Below, in pieces: positions 45,508 through 54,873 of a DNA stretch of 64,000 nucleotides. The DNA is from Streptomyces sp. AC558_RSS880 (GTDB taxonomy: Bacteria > Actinomycetota > Actinomycetes > Streptomycetales > Streptomycetaceae). The position numbers and the translations under genes were made by a program. The notes under the pieces are model-generated. The model saw only the letters and a list, made by a program, of their open reading frames with translations, did not search any database and was not told where the DNA came from. The stretch spans positions 146,387 to 210,386 of the forward strand of contig NZ_JAGMUJ010000084.1 of the NCBI RefSeq assembly GCF_019049255.1, given 5' to 3'. Every line of letters begins with the position of its first letter. Within the stretch, counting starts at the first letter, position 1.

Positions 45508-45596
45508 GGGGGTTTCCGTTGTTCTCCCGTCGTTCCGGAGACGGGCTGGACGGTCGGGGCGGCCGCGCGTCGAGTGCCCTGCCTCTGAGTCGTCCT

Positions 45597-45624
45597 TTTC
45601 TAACATGCTGACGTCCATTCGAAC
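45597..45624 (-). promoter_or_regulatory. DeoR-type promoter/operator, site 3
   Basis: TTTCTAACA, 7 bases, GTCCATTCGAAC on the + strand, so it reads leftward into the GNAT gene, about 90 bases upstream of its start. It shares the arrangement of sites 1 and 2 with one changed base in each half of the dyad. Confidence 0.65.
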
Positions 45625-45722
45625 AATCCATTGAGTGATGTGTCGAGTGCGTGGTCGCCCACCGCTCCGCACAGACGGGTGCGGAAGGTGTCGCCGCCCC
45701 TGTCGCCCGCGGCGGCCGCGGT

Positions 45723-47012
45723 TCACCGTTTGCTCGCGGTGGCGGCGATGGCGGGGAGGACGGCCAGGGAGAGGATGCCGCCCGTCAGAGCCAGCAGGGG
45801 GTAGCCGGCGGCGGCGACCACGATGCCGGAGGCCAGGCCACCGGTGGCACCCGCGACGGCGATGGAGACGTCGACCATGCCCTGGGTCTTGGCCCGGCGG
45901 GCCAGCGGTACGGCGTCGGTGATCATCGCGGTGCCGGACACGAGGCCGAAGTTCCAGCCCAGGCCGAGCAGGGCGAGCGCGAGGGCGAGCAGGCCGACGG
46001 AGTCGACCGGCGCGACGGCGGCGAGGATCCCGGCGGCCAGGAGGGTGAGGCCGGAGGCGGCGGCGACGGCGGTACGACCGTGGCGGTCGACGAGTCGGCC
46101 CGTCAGGGGTGAGGGCAGGTACATGGCGCCGACGTGGATGGCGATGACGAGTCCGGAGGCGGCGGTGCCGTGGCCGTGGTCGTGCATGTGGACCGGTGTC
46201 ATCGTCATGACGGCGACCATGACGAGCTGCGTGAGGATCATGGTGAGGGCGCCCGGTATCAGCCCGGGACCGCGCTTCCGGTCCGGGGCCGGGGTCACGT
46301 CGACCGCGGTCCCCGCGGTGTGCGCCGCGTCTGCCGCCGCCTTCCGCCGGGCCTGCTCCTGGACGTCGAGACCGCGCGCGAGCAGCAGCGGGTCGGGGCG
46401 CAGCCAGATCACCAGGACGACCGCGGCGAGCGCGTAGGCGACGCCGGCGAGAAGGAAGGGCCCGGCCAGGGCGGGGACGCCGATGCTCTCCGCGAAGGTG
46501 CCCGTGGGGGCGGCCAGGTTGGGTCCGGCGACACCGCCGAGGGTGGTGGCGACCAGCACGGTGGAGACGGCACGGGCGCGGTGGGCAGGGTCGGCGAGGT
46601 CGGCACCGGCGTAGCGGGCCTGGAGGTTGGTCGCGGTGCCCGCGCCGTAGACGAACAGGGCGATGAAGAGCAGCACGGGGCTGTCGGCGACGGCGGCGGC
46701 GATGACGCCGGCACTGCCGACGGCACCGGTGAGGTATCCGGCGGCGAGGCCGGCGCGGCGGCCGCGGGCCTGGGACATCTGGCCCACGGCGACCGCGGCG
46801 AGCGCGGATCCCGCGGTGAACAGGGCGCTGGGCAGGCCCGCGAGGTCGGCCGAGCCGAGCATGTCCTGCGCGAGCAGCGCCCCGACGGTGATGCCGGCGG
46901 CGAGCCCGGCGCCGCTGAGGATCTGGGAGGCGACCAGAACGCGCAGGGTGCGGCGCTGGGCCTCGGGCCGGGGTGATCCGCCGGCGGTCTCGGCCGGGGC
47001 GGTACTCGTCAC
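45723..47012 (-). CDS. MFS transporter
   Basis: 429 residues with 12 hydrophobic segments and a central loop (~205-245) rich in charged residues, the layout of major facilitator drug/metabolite exporters. The tail ends ATASKR. GTG at 47012 with GAAAGAG upstream. It follows the ArsR-rhodanese gene on the same strand after a 198-base gap that holds a tandem repeat, so it is the probable target or operon partner of that regulator. Confidence 0.9.
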   Translation of the reverse strand: MTSTAPAETAGGSPRPEAQRRTLRVLVASQILSGAGLAAGITVGALLAQDMLGSADLAGLPSALFTAGSALAAVAVGQMSQARGRRAGLAAGYLTGAVGSAGVIAAAVADSPVLLFIALFVYGAGTATNLQARYAGADLADPAHRARAVSTVLVATTLGGVAGPNLAAPTGTFAESIGVPALAGPFLLAGVAYALAAVVLVIWLRPDPLLLARGLDVQEQARRKAAADAAHTAGTAVDVTPAPDRKRGPGLIPGALTMILTQLVMVAVMTMTPVHMHDHGHGTAASGLVIAIHVGAMYLPSPLTGRLVDRHGRTAVAAASGLTLLAAGILAAVAPVDSVGLLALALALLGLGWNFGLVSGTAMITDAVPLARRAKTQGMVDVSIAVAGATGGLASGIVVAAAGYPLLALTGGILSLAVLPAIAATASKR

Positions 47013-47066
47013 GGTGCGCTCTTTCGCTCGGGGCGGCCGGATGGCCGGGTGGGCTGCGTCAGGGGT

Positions 47067-47098
47067 GGAACAGCGTGTCGGAGGAACAGCGTGTCGGA
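47067..47098. repeat. Two tandem 16-base repeats
   Basis: GGAACAGCGTGTCGGA occurs twice head-to-tail between the ArsR-rhodanese and MFS genes, about 55-85 bases upstream of the MFS start. Confidence 0.7.
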
Positions 47099-47210
47099 GG
47101 TGCGGGCCAGGTGGGTGGGCGCGGACGGACGGGGGTGGTGGCGTTGCCGTCCGGGCGGACCGGAGCGTCGACGGCCGGTCCGGGGTGCGGCGGGGCCCCG
47201 GCCGGGCCGG

Positions 47211-47888
47211 TCACGCCGGCTCCTCGGCGTCGACGGGCATCCGCGACAGACGCCACTCGAGCATGCCGTCGTTCAGCCGGATCGCGCGCCGGCCGCGGTC
47301 GTTCAGCAGCCGGACCGCGTCGTGCGCCAGGACGCAGTACTCGCCACGGCAGTACACGACGATCTCGGTGTGCTCGGGCAACTCGTCGATCCGGTCGGCC
47401 AGTTCGTCGACCGGGATGGAGACGGCGCCGGGGATGTGGCCGGCGAGGTACTCCTCCGCGGGCCGCACATCGAGCACGACGACGTCCCCCGCCTCGATAC
47501 GGGACGTCAGTGCCTCACGGGTGACTTCCGCTCCGTCGTCTTCACCGAGGTAGGCGTCCCTGGCCGCGGGCACGGCCGCCTGGTGCCTCTCGGCGACCTT
47601 GCACAGCAGCGCGAACAGTTCGGCGACGTCGTCGCCGGCGAGGCGGTAGTGGATGCGCACACCCTCACGCCGGGTGGCGACGAATCCGGCCTGTTTCAGC
47701 GTCTGCAGGTGTGCCGACGCGGTCGTCAGGTTGAGCCCGGCCGCCTTGGCCAGGGCGTCGACGGTGCGCTCGCCCTGGGCGAGCAGGTCGAGCAGTTCCA
47801 GGCGCTTTCCGCTGGCCAGCGCCTTGCCGCTGGCCGCGAACGCGTCGTACAGCTGTGCCTTCGCACCGGCCGTGGTGTTTCCCGCCAT
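47211..47888 (-). CDS. ArsR-family regulator fused to a rhodanese domain
   Basis: 225 residues. The N-terminal winged HTH (~15-95; RLELLDLLAQGERTVDALAKAAGLNLTTASAHLQTLKQAG) is joined to a rhodanese domain (~125-215; VVLDVRPAEEYLAGHIPGAVSIP) with active-site loop YCRGEYC. The rhodanese cysteine can carry a persulfide, so sensing of reactive sulfur, cyanide or oxidants is likely (family knowledge plus inference). ATG 47888 with GGAGG at 6 bases; the 4-residue-longer start lacks one. Confidence 0.93.
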   Translation of the reverse strand: MAGNTTAGAKAQLYDAFAASGKALASGKRLELLDLLAQGERTVDALAKAAGLNLTTASAHLQTLKQAGFVATRREGVRIHYRLAGDDVAELFALLCKVAERHQAAVPAARDAYLGEDDGAEVTREALTSRIEAGDVVVLDVRPAEEYLAGHIPGAVSIPVDELADRIDELPEHTEIVVYCRGEYCVLAHDAVRLLNDRGRRAIRLNDGMLEWRLSRMPVDAEEPA

Positions 47889-48117
47889 GACATCCTCCAT
47901 AAATCCATGGAATATCGTAGCTCAAGAGGAGAGGGGGCATGACCTCGCGCGGCGCGGCCCCTGGTCACCTCGCTCCGCGCCGCCGCCGTCGGTGGCCCGT
48001 CGAGGGTGCCGTCGCTGCGGTGTCCATGCAGCAGGTGTTCAGCTCCGCGCCATCGGGCGGTCAGCGCGGGTGAGCAGCATTCGGGCTGATCCCACACCAC
48101 CGGCCCGGGGAGCCCCG

Positions 48118-50010
48118 ATGAGCACCGAGGAACAGACGAGTCACCACCGGCCCCTGCACAGACGCGCGTTGCTGCGCGCCGCGGTGGTCGTACCGGCCGC
48201 CGGCGCCGTGGCCGCCGGTCCGGACACCGCCCGGGCCGAGGCCTCCGAGGACGACGCCGGGGCGGCCGGCGGCCGGTTCGACGCCGAGAGTCCGCGTTTC
48301 GCGCTGGCGGTGCTGCCCGACACCCAGTACCTCTTCGACGCCGACAGCGCCGACCCCGCCCCGCTGCGGGCGACGTTCCGGTACCTCGCCGCCGAACGGT
48401 CGGCGGCCAACATCGCGTTCATGACGCACCTCGGTGACGTCACCGAGCACGGTACCGAGGACGAGATCGGCCTCGCCGCCGACACCTTCCGCGTCCTGCA
48501 CGGCAGGGTCCCCTACAGCGTGCTGGCGGGCAATCACGACATCAAGTCGTCCACCGACGACCAGCGCGGTGACTCCGCGTACCTCGCCGCGTTCGGGCCC
48601 GACCGCTACAGGTCCATGCCGACGTTCGGCGGTGCCTCGCCCGACGGCTACAACAGCTACCACGTCCTGCGGGCGGGCGGCCGACGGTGGCTCGTCCTCG
48701 CCCTGGACTGGCGGGTCTCCGACAAGGGACTGGCCTGGGCACAGGGGGTGCTCGACGCCCATCCCACCCTGCCCGCCGTGCTCACCACGCACGACATCGC
48801 CTGGTCCGACGACGACGGCAGGGCCCAGCTGTCCGGCAACGGACAACGCCTCTGGGAACGCCTGATCAAGGGCAACGACCAGATCTTCCTGGCGTTGGGC
48901 GGTCACTACTGGCCGCCCGGCCGCACGGTCCTGGTCAACGACGCCGGCAACGACGTCCACGTCCACATCACCAACTACCAGGACCGGTACTACGGCGGCG
49001 CGGGAATGATCCGCACCTACGGCTTCGACCTGGTGCGCGGAGTCATCGACGTCGAGACGTTCTCGCCCTGGTTCCTGGACCGGGACCCCGCGAGACGTTC
49101 CCCCCTGGCCGCCGAGACGATCGAACTGACCGGTCCCGCCGACCGGTTCTGCCTCACCGTCGACTTCGAGAGACGGTTCGCCGGCTTCGCCCCCGTCACG
49201 CCCGCCGCACCCCGGCCCGCCCGCGCCGTGATGCCCCGCGGCACCCTCGCCTACTGGCGCTTCGACTCCTCCGGGACCGACGCGGCCGGAACACCCGGCG
49301 CCACCGTCGCCGACGGCGTCGTCGTCAAGGACCTGACCGGCAACGGCAACGACCTGACGGTGCGACGGCTGCACTCCAGCGGCGCCGACGCGCTCACCTG
49401 GTCGGCGGACCACCACGAGGGACAGCCCGCGCACGCCAGCCTCCGTTTCGACGGCGGGAAGAACCCCGACCGCGGCGCCGTCCTCACCACCGCGGCCCGT
49501 GCGGCCCTGAACAGCGAGAAGTTCCTCCGCGGCTACACCATCGAGACCTTCGTCCGGCTGCCCGAGCCGTTCCGGGGCGACCACAGCTGGATGGGCGTCC
49601 TCAGCTGGGAGGGACGCAACTCGGAGGCGGGCAAGACGACGGGCTGGTCGCCGCTGGAACCGACCTGCAGCCTCAACCTGTCGCCCGAGCGGTTCCTGCA
49701 GTTCGTCGTCTACCCGCACAAGCAGGACGCCGACCCCACGTCGTGGAGCCACGCCGTGCCGACCGGGCGCTGGATGCACATCGCCGTCGTCAACGACGGC
49801 CGCCGCACGGTGATGTACGTGGACGGTTCGAAGATCGCCCGCAACCCGTCGCAGGCATCGACCGGCATCGCCACCCTCGGCAAGCCCTTCGTGCTGGGCG
49901 CCACGCAGTTCGACGGAGCCTTCGGGCAGGGCTTCTACGGCTGGATGGGCGACACCCGGATCGTCGGCCGGCCGCTGCCGGTGGAGGAATTCCTCGTCCC
50001 CTTCGACTGA
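48118..50010 (+). CDS. Exported metallophosphoesterase with LamG-like domain
   Basis: 630 residues. A twin-arginine-like signal (HRRALLRAAVVV) precedes a calcineurin-like phosphoesterase domain (~55-330) with DTQYL, GDVTEHG, GNHD, TTHD and GGHYW metal motifs. The C-terminal ~250 residues form a concanavalin/LamG-type β-sandwich (LAYWRFDSSG…YTIETFVRLPEPF…WMHIAVVNDGRRTVMYVDG). It probably cleaves an extracellular phosphoester while bound to glycan. ATG 48118 with GGAG 5 bases upstream. Confidence 0.92.
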   Translation: MSTEEQTSHHRPLHRRALLRAAVVVPAAGAVAAGPDTARAEASEDDAGAAGGRFDAESPRFALAVLPDTQYLFDADSADPAPLRATFRYLAAERSAANIAFMTHLGDVTEHGTEDEIGLAADTFRVLHGRVPYSVLAGNHDIKSSTDDQRGDSAYLAAFGPDRYRSMPTFGGASPDGYNSYHVLRAGGRRWLVLALDWRVSDKGLAWAQGVLDAHPTLPAVLTTHDIAWSDDDGRAQLSGNGQRLWERLIKGNDQIFLALGGHYWPPGRTVLVNDAGNDVHVHITNYQDRYYGGAGMIRTYGFDLVRGVIDVETFSPWFLDRDPARRSPLAAETIELTGPADRFCLTVDFERRFAGFAPVTPAAPRPARAVMPRGTLAYWRFDSSGTDAAGTPGATVADGVVVKDLTGNGNDLTVRRLHSSGADALTWSADHHEGQPAHASLRFDGGKNPDRGAVLTTAARAALNSEKFLRGYTIETFVRLPEPFRGDHSWMGVLSWEGRNSEAGKTTGWSPLEPTCSLNLSPERFLQFVVYPHKQDADPTSWSHAVPTGRWMHIAVVNDGRRTVMYVDGSKIARNPSQASTGIATLGKPFVLGATQFDGAFGQGFYGWMGDTRIVGRPLPVEEFLVPFD

Positions 50011-50246
50011 GAGCGCGGCGGTGAGGAGGGGCCGCGGGGGCCGGAGACGTCCTGAGCCGACGGGACGTTCCCGTGTTGCCGCGCCCCCGTACGGGGCGGA
50101 CACTGATCGTACGACCCGCGGGCCTGCCCGTGGACCGGGGCCGGCGGGCGACACAAGGCCTCGGACGGCTCCGTCCCCGCGCGGGCATGCCCCTCCACCA
50201 CTGGTTCCGGCGGTGCCGGGGCCGCGATCCGGTCGTGGGAGGGCCC

Positions 50247-51191
50247 ATGTCCACGACATTGCGATTGGCGACCTTCAACGTCGAAAACCTCTTCGCCCGA
50301 TGGCGGTTCAAAGAAGGCGTCGACCCTGCTGCCGCGAACACCCGGGGCTGGGTCGTCGAGCAGACCCGGTTCGAGGAACTGGGCGTCGACGACAAGGCCA
50401 TCACGGGGGCGGCGGTGCGTGAGATCCGCGCGGACGTGCTCGCTCTCCAGGAGGTCGAGAACGTCGACGCCCTGAAGCACTTCCGGGCGCAGGCCCTCGG
50501 CGGACGCGTCGAGTACCCCTATGTCGCGGGGGTGGACGGCAACGATCCACGCCTCATCGACGTCGCCGTGCTGTCCAGGTTGCCCATCACCCGCATCCGC
50601 TCGCACCAGCACCTGATGGATCCCGGGAGTCCGGTCGCTCCGCTGTTCTCGCGGGACTGTCTCGAGGTCGATGTCGAGGTGAGGGAGGGCGAAGCGAAGA
50701 GCACGACCGTGACGCTCTTCGTCAACCACTTCAAGTCCATGATGGGCGGGCGTCCCGAAACCCGGGGAAAGCGGCTCCGCCAGGCCACGAAGGTGAAGGA
50801 ACTCGTCACCGGGCGCTTCGGATCCGCCGCTCCCGGGGACCATCCGTTCGTCGTCCTCGGTGACCTGAACGACTACCTCGGGCCGGACGGCAGCTCCGGC
50901 ATCGACGGCCTCGTCGAATGGGACCAGGTGGAGAACGTGGTGACGCGCCTCCCCGAGGCGGACCGGTGGACCCACTTCTTCCAGGGTGGCGACGAGTACC
51001 GGCAACTCGACTACCTGCTCCCCTCGGCGTCCCTCGCCGAGAACTCCGCGGGGGCGAAGCCCGAGATCCTCCGCAAGGGCATGCCGCTGCGAGCGGCCCG
51101 TTACACCGGACCGCGCTTCCCGGGCGTCGGCAGGGACAAGCCCAAGGCGTCCGACCACTGTCCCGTCGTCATGGAGCTCACCGTCGGCTGA
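50247..51191 (+). CDS. Endonuclease/exonuclease/phosphatase-family protein
   Basis: 314 residues: LATFNVENLF, LALQEVENVDAL, RLIDVAVLSRLPI, LFVNHFKS, VVLGDLNDY and KASDHCPVVMEL give the full set of EEP/DNase I-like metal and catalytic residues. No signal peptide is seen, so it acts in the cytosol unless exported otherwise. Nuclease or lipid/sugar phosphatase activity is possible. ATG at 50247 follows GGGAGG. It is 236 bases after the metallophosphoesterase gene on the same strand. Confidence 0.9.
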   Translation: MSTTLRLATFNVENLFARWRFKEGVDPAAANTRGWVVEQTRFEELGVDDKAITGAAVREIRADVLALQEVENVDALKHFRAQALGGRVEYPYVAGVDGNDPRLIDVAVLSRLPITRIRSHQHLMDPGSPVAPLFSRDCLEVDVEVREGEAKSTTVTLFVNHFKSMMGGRPETRGKRLRQATKVKELVTGRFGSAAPGDHPFVVLGDLNDYLGPDGSSGIDGLVEWDQVENVVTRLPEADRWTHFFQGGDEYRQLDYLLPSASLAENSAGAKPEILRKGMPLRAARYTGPRFPGVGRDKPKASDHCPVVMELTVG

Positions 51192-51250
51192 ACACGGCGG
51201 GACGTCATGAGGGCCTCGACAGGAACGAGGGCCCGGCACCGTGCGGGTGA

Positions 51251-51276
51251 CGGAGACCGGCCGAGGCCGGTCTCCG
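51251..51276. terminator. Strong hairpin between convergent genes
   Basis: 12-bp perfect stem CGGAGACCGGCC/GGCCGGTCTCCG with a 2-base centre. It lies in the 316-base gap between the EEP and SpoIIE genes; the rest of that gap shows nothing recognisable. Confidence 0.65.
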
Positions 51277-51507
51277 GCCTGCGCCCCGGTCGCCGGGGCG
51301 GACCACAGCCGGTGGCGTTCGCAGACGGTTCTCGGACCCCCGTCCGGGGCGGCGCCACCAGGCGTGGCCGGACGGCCTGATCCGTGCCGCCGCCTCCGGC
51401 AGGTCCGGCGTCCGACCGCGGCCGGCCGGGACGGACTTCGGCGGTTCCCCGCCGTTGACCGGAGCCCACCGTCCACGCCGGGGCGGGTTCCGAACGGCCG
51501 CTGCGGC

Positions 51508-52701
51508 TCACCGCCGTGGACCCGGCCCGGCTCCGGACGGTCTGCGGCGGTTGCCGTGCCAGTCCAGTATCAGGACCGTGGCATCGTCCCTGAGGTTGCC
51601 GTGGCAGGCCTCGAGCACTGCGGCGGTCAGGCTCCGGACGGCTTCCCTCGGATGCAGCGGGCGGGTGTCGTGGGCGAGCGCGGCCAGGTCGACGGCTGCG
51701 GCACCGCGCTCCTGCATTCCGTCGGTGAGCAGGATCAGGCGGTCACCGGGCCGCAGTTGCAGTTCCTGCAGACGGTAGGGGACCGGTGCCGCCACACCGA
51801 ACGGCAGGTTGACGGCGAGTTCGACCTCCTCGACGGTGCCGTCGCGCAGCCGCAGCGGCCGGGGATGGCCGGCGTTGACCAGTTCGCAGAGGCCTGTTTC
51901 GAGGTCGACGCACAGCAGCTGCCCGGTGGCCAGGCCGCGGCTGTGGCTCAGCAGGGCCTGGTGGGCGTGGTCGGCTTGCTTGAGGGCGTCACAGCCACTG
52001 CGGCGTGCCCGGCGCAGCGCGCCGACCAGCAAGGTGGCCAGCAGGGCCGAGTTCGTGTCGTGGCCCATGGCGTCGGTGACGGACAGGTGCAGGGTGTCGC
52101 GGTCGAGGGTGTAGTCGTAGGTGTCGCCGCCGATGTCGTCGGCCGGGACCAGCCCGGCGGCGAGGGTGAACTGGGCCGCCTCGCAGCAGGAGGCCGAGGG
52201 AAGCAGCTGGTGCTGGATCTCCGCGGCCAGACTGGTCTCGGTGGTGCGCCGGCCCAGGTGGTAGAGGTCGGTGAAGCGGCGGTCCGTGACGACGATGTAG
52301 GCCAGCGCGTGGGCCGCGTCGCGGACCTGCCGGAGCACGGTGTCGTCGGCGGACTGCAGGGTCACCTCCAGCACGCCGATGCAGTCGCCGCGGTTGGTGA
52401 CCGGCGTGATGACGCGCCGTCCGCCCTGGCTGTCCGGCTCCACGTGCTGGCGCTGGCTCCGCAGTACGCGGTCGTAGACGCTGCCCTGCAGGTCGATCGG
52501 CTCGGCGGAGTCCGTGACGTCACCGTCGGCCGTGGTCAGCCGTACCAGCCGCCGGCCGACGAGGTCGACGAACAGGAAGGACACGCGCTCCGCACCGAAC
52601 CGCTTCTGCAGGTCGTGCGCCACCACGTCGACGGACTCACCGGGCGGCGCCGCCTCCGCGGCGGCCAGCAACTCGCCCAGTTCCACATCTCCACCCTTCA
52701 C
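51508..52701 (-). CDS. GAF-SpoIIE (PP2C) phosphatase
   Basis: 397 residues. A GAF-like N-terminal domain (~15-165; VAHDLQKRFGAERVSFLFVDLVGRRL) is joined to a SpoIIE PP2C domain (~185-390; ADDIGGDTYDY, VTDAMGHD, NAGHPRPLRL, LLTDGMQERG, DDATVLIL). Unlike the other two SpoIIE proteins of the window it has no HATPase domain. It probably dephosphorylates an anti-anti-sigma factor. The GTG at 52701 has GGAGG at 5 bases. Confidence 0.9.
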   Translation of the reverse strand: MKGGDVELGELLAAAEAAPPGESVDVVAHDLQKRFGAERVSFLFVDLVGRRLVRLTTADGDVTDSAEPIDLQGSVYDRVLRSQRQHVEPDSQGGRRVITPVTNRGDCIGVLEVTLQSADDTVLRQVRDAAHALAYIVVTDRRFTDLYHLGRRTTETSLAAEIQHQLLPSASCCEAAQFTLAAGLVPADDIGGDTYDYTLDRDTLHLSVTDAMGHDTNSALLATLLVGALRRARRSGCDALKQADHAHQALLSHSRGLATGQLLCVDLETGLCELVNAGHPRPLRLRDGTVEEVELAVNLPFGVAAPVPYRLQELQLRPGDRLILLTDGMQERGAAAVDLAALAHDTRPLHPREAVRSLTAAVLEACHGNLRDDATVLILDWHGNRRRPSGAGPGPRR

Positions 52702-52946
52702 GGCGACCTCCCATCGGCTGCCGCATCTTTTTCCCCGGGTTTCCGCGGCCTCACCCAAACCGCCCGTCCTGCCTGGTCAGGACAGCGTGCCGGGCCGCTG
52801 CGAGCAGGGTCCCCGTTCCGTCGGGTGGCGTCCGCGGGCGGCCGGCTCCGGAAGGGTGCGCCGGACGTGTTCGTGACGTGTCCCGGCAGCTCGTACGTGG
52901 TTGGCTGGTCGGAACCTGTGCACTCCACCGCTCCCGAGGAGCCCCC

Positions 52947-53180
52947 GTGGCCAGTTCGAGCCCGCCGTCCGCCGACCGGGACGAGGGCACGCCGCCCCTC
53001 CGGTGGCCGTTCGCCGAACGCGCGCACGCCCGAGCCTCCGGCCTCGACGAGGCCTTGCCGCAGTGGGCCGACGGACTCGGTTCGCCCACCGGCTCCCCGT
53101 CCCCGCACCGGAGACCCGGCTGCTGCCGGGACCCACGGGACCGGCGGCGCGCGGGACCGGCCCTCCGGGGCCGGACGTGA
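52947..53180 (+). CDS. Small protein coupled to the ABC ATPase gene
   Basis: 77 residues, no domain recognised; Pro/Arg/Ser-rich with a central helix (PFAERAHARASGLDEALPQW). Support comes from a GAGGAG site 6 bases before the GTG and from a 4-base GTGA overlap with the next start. The Arg/Pro-rich C-terminus is typical of chance frames, so doubt remains. Confidence 0.4.
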   Translation: MASSSPPSADRDEGTPPLRWPFAERAHARASGLDEALPQWADGLGSPTGSPSPHRRPGCCRDPRDRRRAGPALRGRT

Positions 53181-53809
53181 GGCGGCAGGCGGCGGTGGTG
53201 CTGCGCGTCGTGGCGGTCCGCAAGGGCTTCGGGTCCCGGCAGGTCCTGCGCGGAGTCAGCTTCGAGGCGCGGGCAGGGCAGCTGGTGGGCATCGTCGGGG
53301 AGAACGGCGCCGGGAAGACCACCCTGTTGCGCATCCTCAGCGGCGACCTGCGCCCCGACGACGGACGCGTGGACCTGGTGGGCACACGGGGTTACTGCCC
53401 GCAGCACCCTGTCCTGGACGAGGAACTGACCGTGCGCCAGCACCTGCGTCTCTTCCAGGTCGCCTACCGCCTCCCGAGTCCCGGCCGCGCGCTCCATCTG
53501 ATCGACGTCCTCTCCGCGGCCGGCTACCTGGACGCGCCGGTGAAAGTCCTCAGCGGCGGCACCCTGCAGAAGCTGAACCTGGTCCTGGCCCTGATGCACG
53601 ACCCGGACGTCGTGCTGCTCGACGAGCCGTACCAGGGCTTCGACTGGGAGACCTACCTGCGGTTCTGGGACCTCGCCCAAGAGCTGAAGGACCGCGGACG
53701 CACCGTGATCATCGTCTCCCACCTCGCCCACGACACCGGACGCCTGGACGTCCTGCACCATCTGCACGACGGCTTCCTCGGGCCCTCACCCACGGCGGAC
53801 ACCGCGTGA
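53177..53809 (+). CDS. ABC transporter ATPase
   Basis: 210 residues: Walker A GENGAGKTT, Q-loop YCPQHP, signature LSGGTLQKL, Walker B VVLLDEPYQGFD, H-loop VSHL. It belongs to the CcmA/NodI-like ABC-2 group. The GTG at 53177 overlaps the upstream small frame and the 3' end overlaps the permease start, making a tight unit. It powers the small permease encoded next. Confidence 0.92.
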   Translation: MRRQAAVVLRVVAVRKGFGSRQVLRGVSFEARAGQLVGIVGENGAGKTTLLRILSGDLRPDDGRVDLVGTRGYCPQHPVLDEELTVRQHLRLFQVAYRLPSPGRALHLIDVLSAAGYLDAPVKVLSGGTLQKLNLVLALMHDPDVVLLDEPYQGFDWETYLRFWDLAQELKDRGRTVIIVSHLAHDTGRLDVLHHLHDGFLGPSPTADTA

Positions 53810-54576
53810 GCGCCTACCTGGTCGCCTGCCGTTACGCCCTGCTGGCCATGGCGAAGAACCGGCTGGCCGCCGTGCTCCTGATCGCCTTCATCCCGATGTG
53901 GATCACCGTGGCGAAGACCCTCACCACGCCGAAGACGTTTCCCTTCCGGCTGCGCGCCACCGGAACCTGGCTGCGCGCCGGCGGGGACGAGATCACGATG
54001 CTCAGCGGCTCCCTGAACGCCGTGTCCCTCCTCGTGGGGTTCCTGATGTTCAGCGCCGCCCGCCGCACCAGGGCCTTCGACCGTCGCCTCACCGCGGCCG
54101 GCTATCCCCGGACCGCCCTCATCGGCGCCAAGCTCACCACGCTCCTGGTCGCATCAGTGCTGGTCAGCGCCTACGCCACCGCCTGGATGCTGTTGTTCTG
54201 GTCTCCCCTCCAGCCCTTCCTCCTCGGCATCGCGGTCCTGGCGATCTGCCTGGTCTACGGGGCCATGGGCATGTGCCTGGCCCTCTTCCTGCACGGTGAG
54301 GTCGAGGGACTGGTCACGATCATCATGACCAGCATCATCGACCTCGCGCCGCAGAATCCCGTCGCCAGCACCACCGCCGACAAAGCCCTGGTCGAGCTGC
54401 TTCCCGGCTACGGCTCCCTCCAGACCGGCCTCGCCGCGGGTTTCACCCGGAACGCCACCTTGAGCCCTCTGCTCCACAGCACGGTCTGGCTGACCGTCAT
54501 GACCACCACCGTGCTCGCCGCCTTCGCCCTCCGCACCCGCACCCACCAGCCGTCCGCGCCCCACCGTGACGGGTGA
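53806..54576 (+). CDS. ABC-2 type transporter permease
   Basis: 256 residues with six membrane segments, an AARRTRAFDRRLTAAGYPR cytosolic loop between helices 2 and 3 and a short basic tail. GTG start overlaps the ATPase stop (GTGA). With the ATPase it forms a simple exporter or membrane-modifying ABC-2 system; the substrate is unknown. Confidence 0.88.
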   Translation: MSAYLVACRYALLAMAKNRLAAVLLIAFIPMWITVAKTLTTPKTFPFRLRATGTWLRAGGDEITMLSGSLNAVSLLVGFLMFSAARRTRAFDRRLTAAGYPRTALIGAKLTTLLVASVLVSAYATAWMLLFWSPLQPFLLGIAVLAICLVYGAMGMCLALFLHGEVEGLVTIIMTSIIDLAPQNPVASTTADKALVELLPGYGSLQTGLAAGFTRNATLSPLLHSTVWLTVMTTTVLAAFALRTRTHQPSAPHRDG

Positions 54577-54873
54577 GAACTCCCCCGGTGGCGCAGGCGG
54601 CGAACGTCACGGAGCCAGGAGAGGGCGCGCCCGACGCCCTGGCGGAGGGCGCCCGGGACGGCGCCGTGGGGCCGGATGCGACGGAGGACGGGTTCACGGC
54701 GTCGACGCGGCCGGGAGGAACGGAGGTCAGGCCGGATCGCCGGGCATCACACCGTGCGGCGGATCCTTGTGCCCGGGGCGGGAACCATCCGGCCGGAACG
54801 ATTCGTCACTGATCATTGCCGCCGCCCTGAACGGCGGGACACACCAGAGGCGAAGCAACAACGGGGGGACTCC

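Noticed and set aside
54573..54812. 79-codon frame overlapping the ABC permease stop (GTGA)
   Set aside because: No ribosome site, no domain and noncoding-like composition; the overlap alone is weak evidence.
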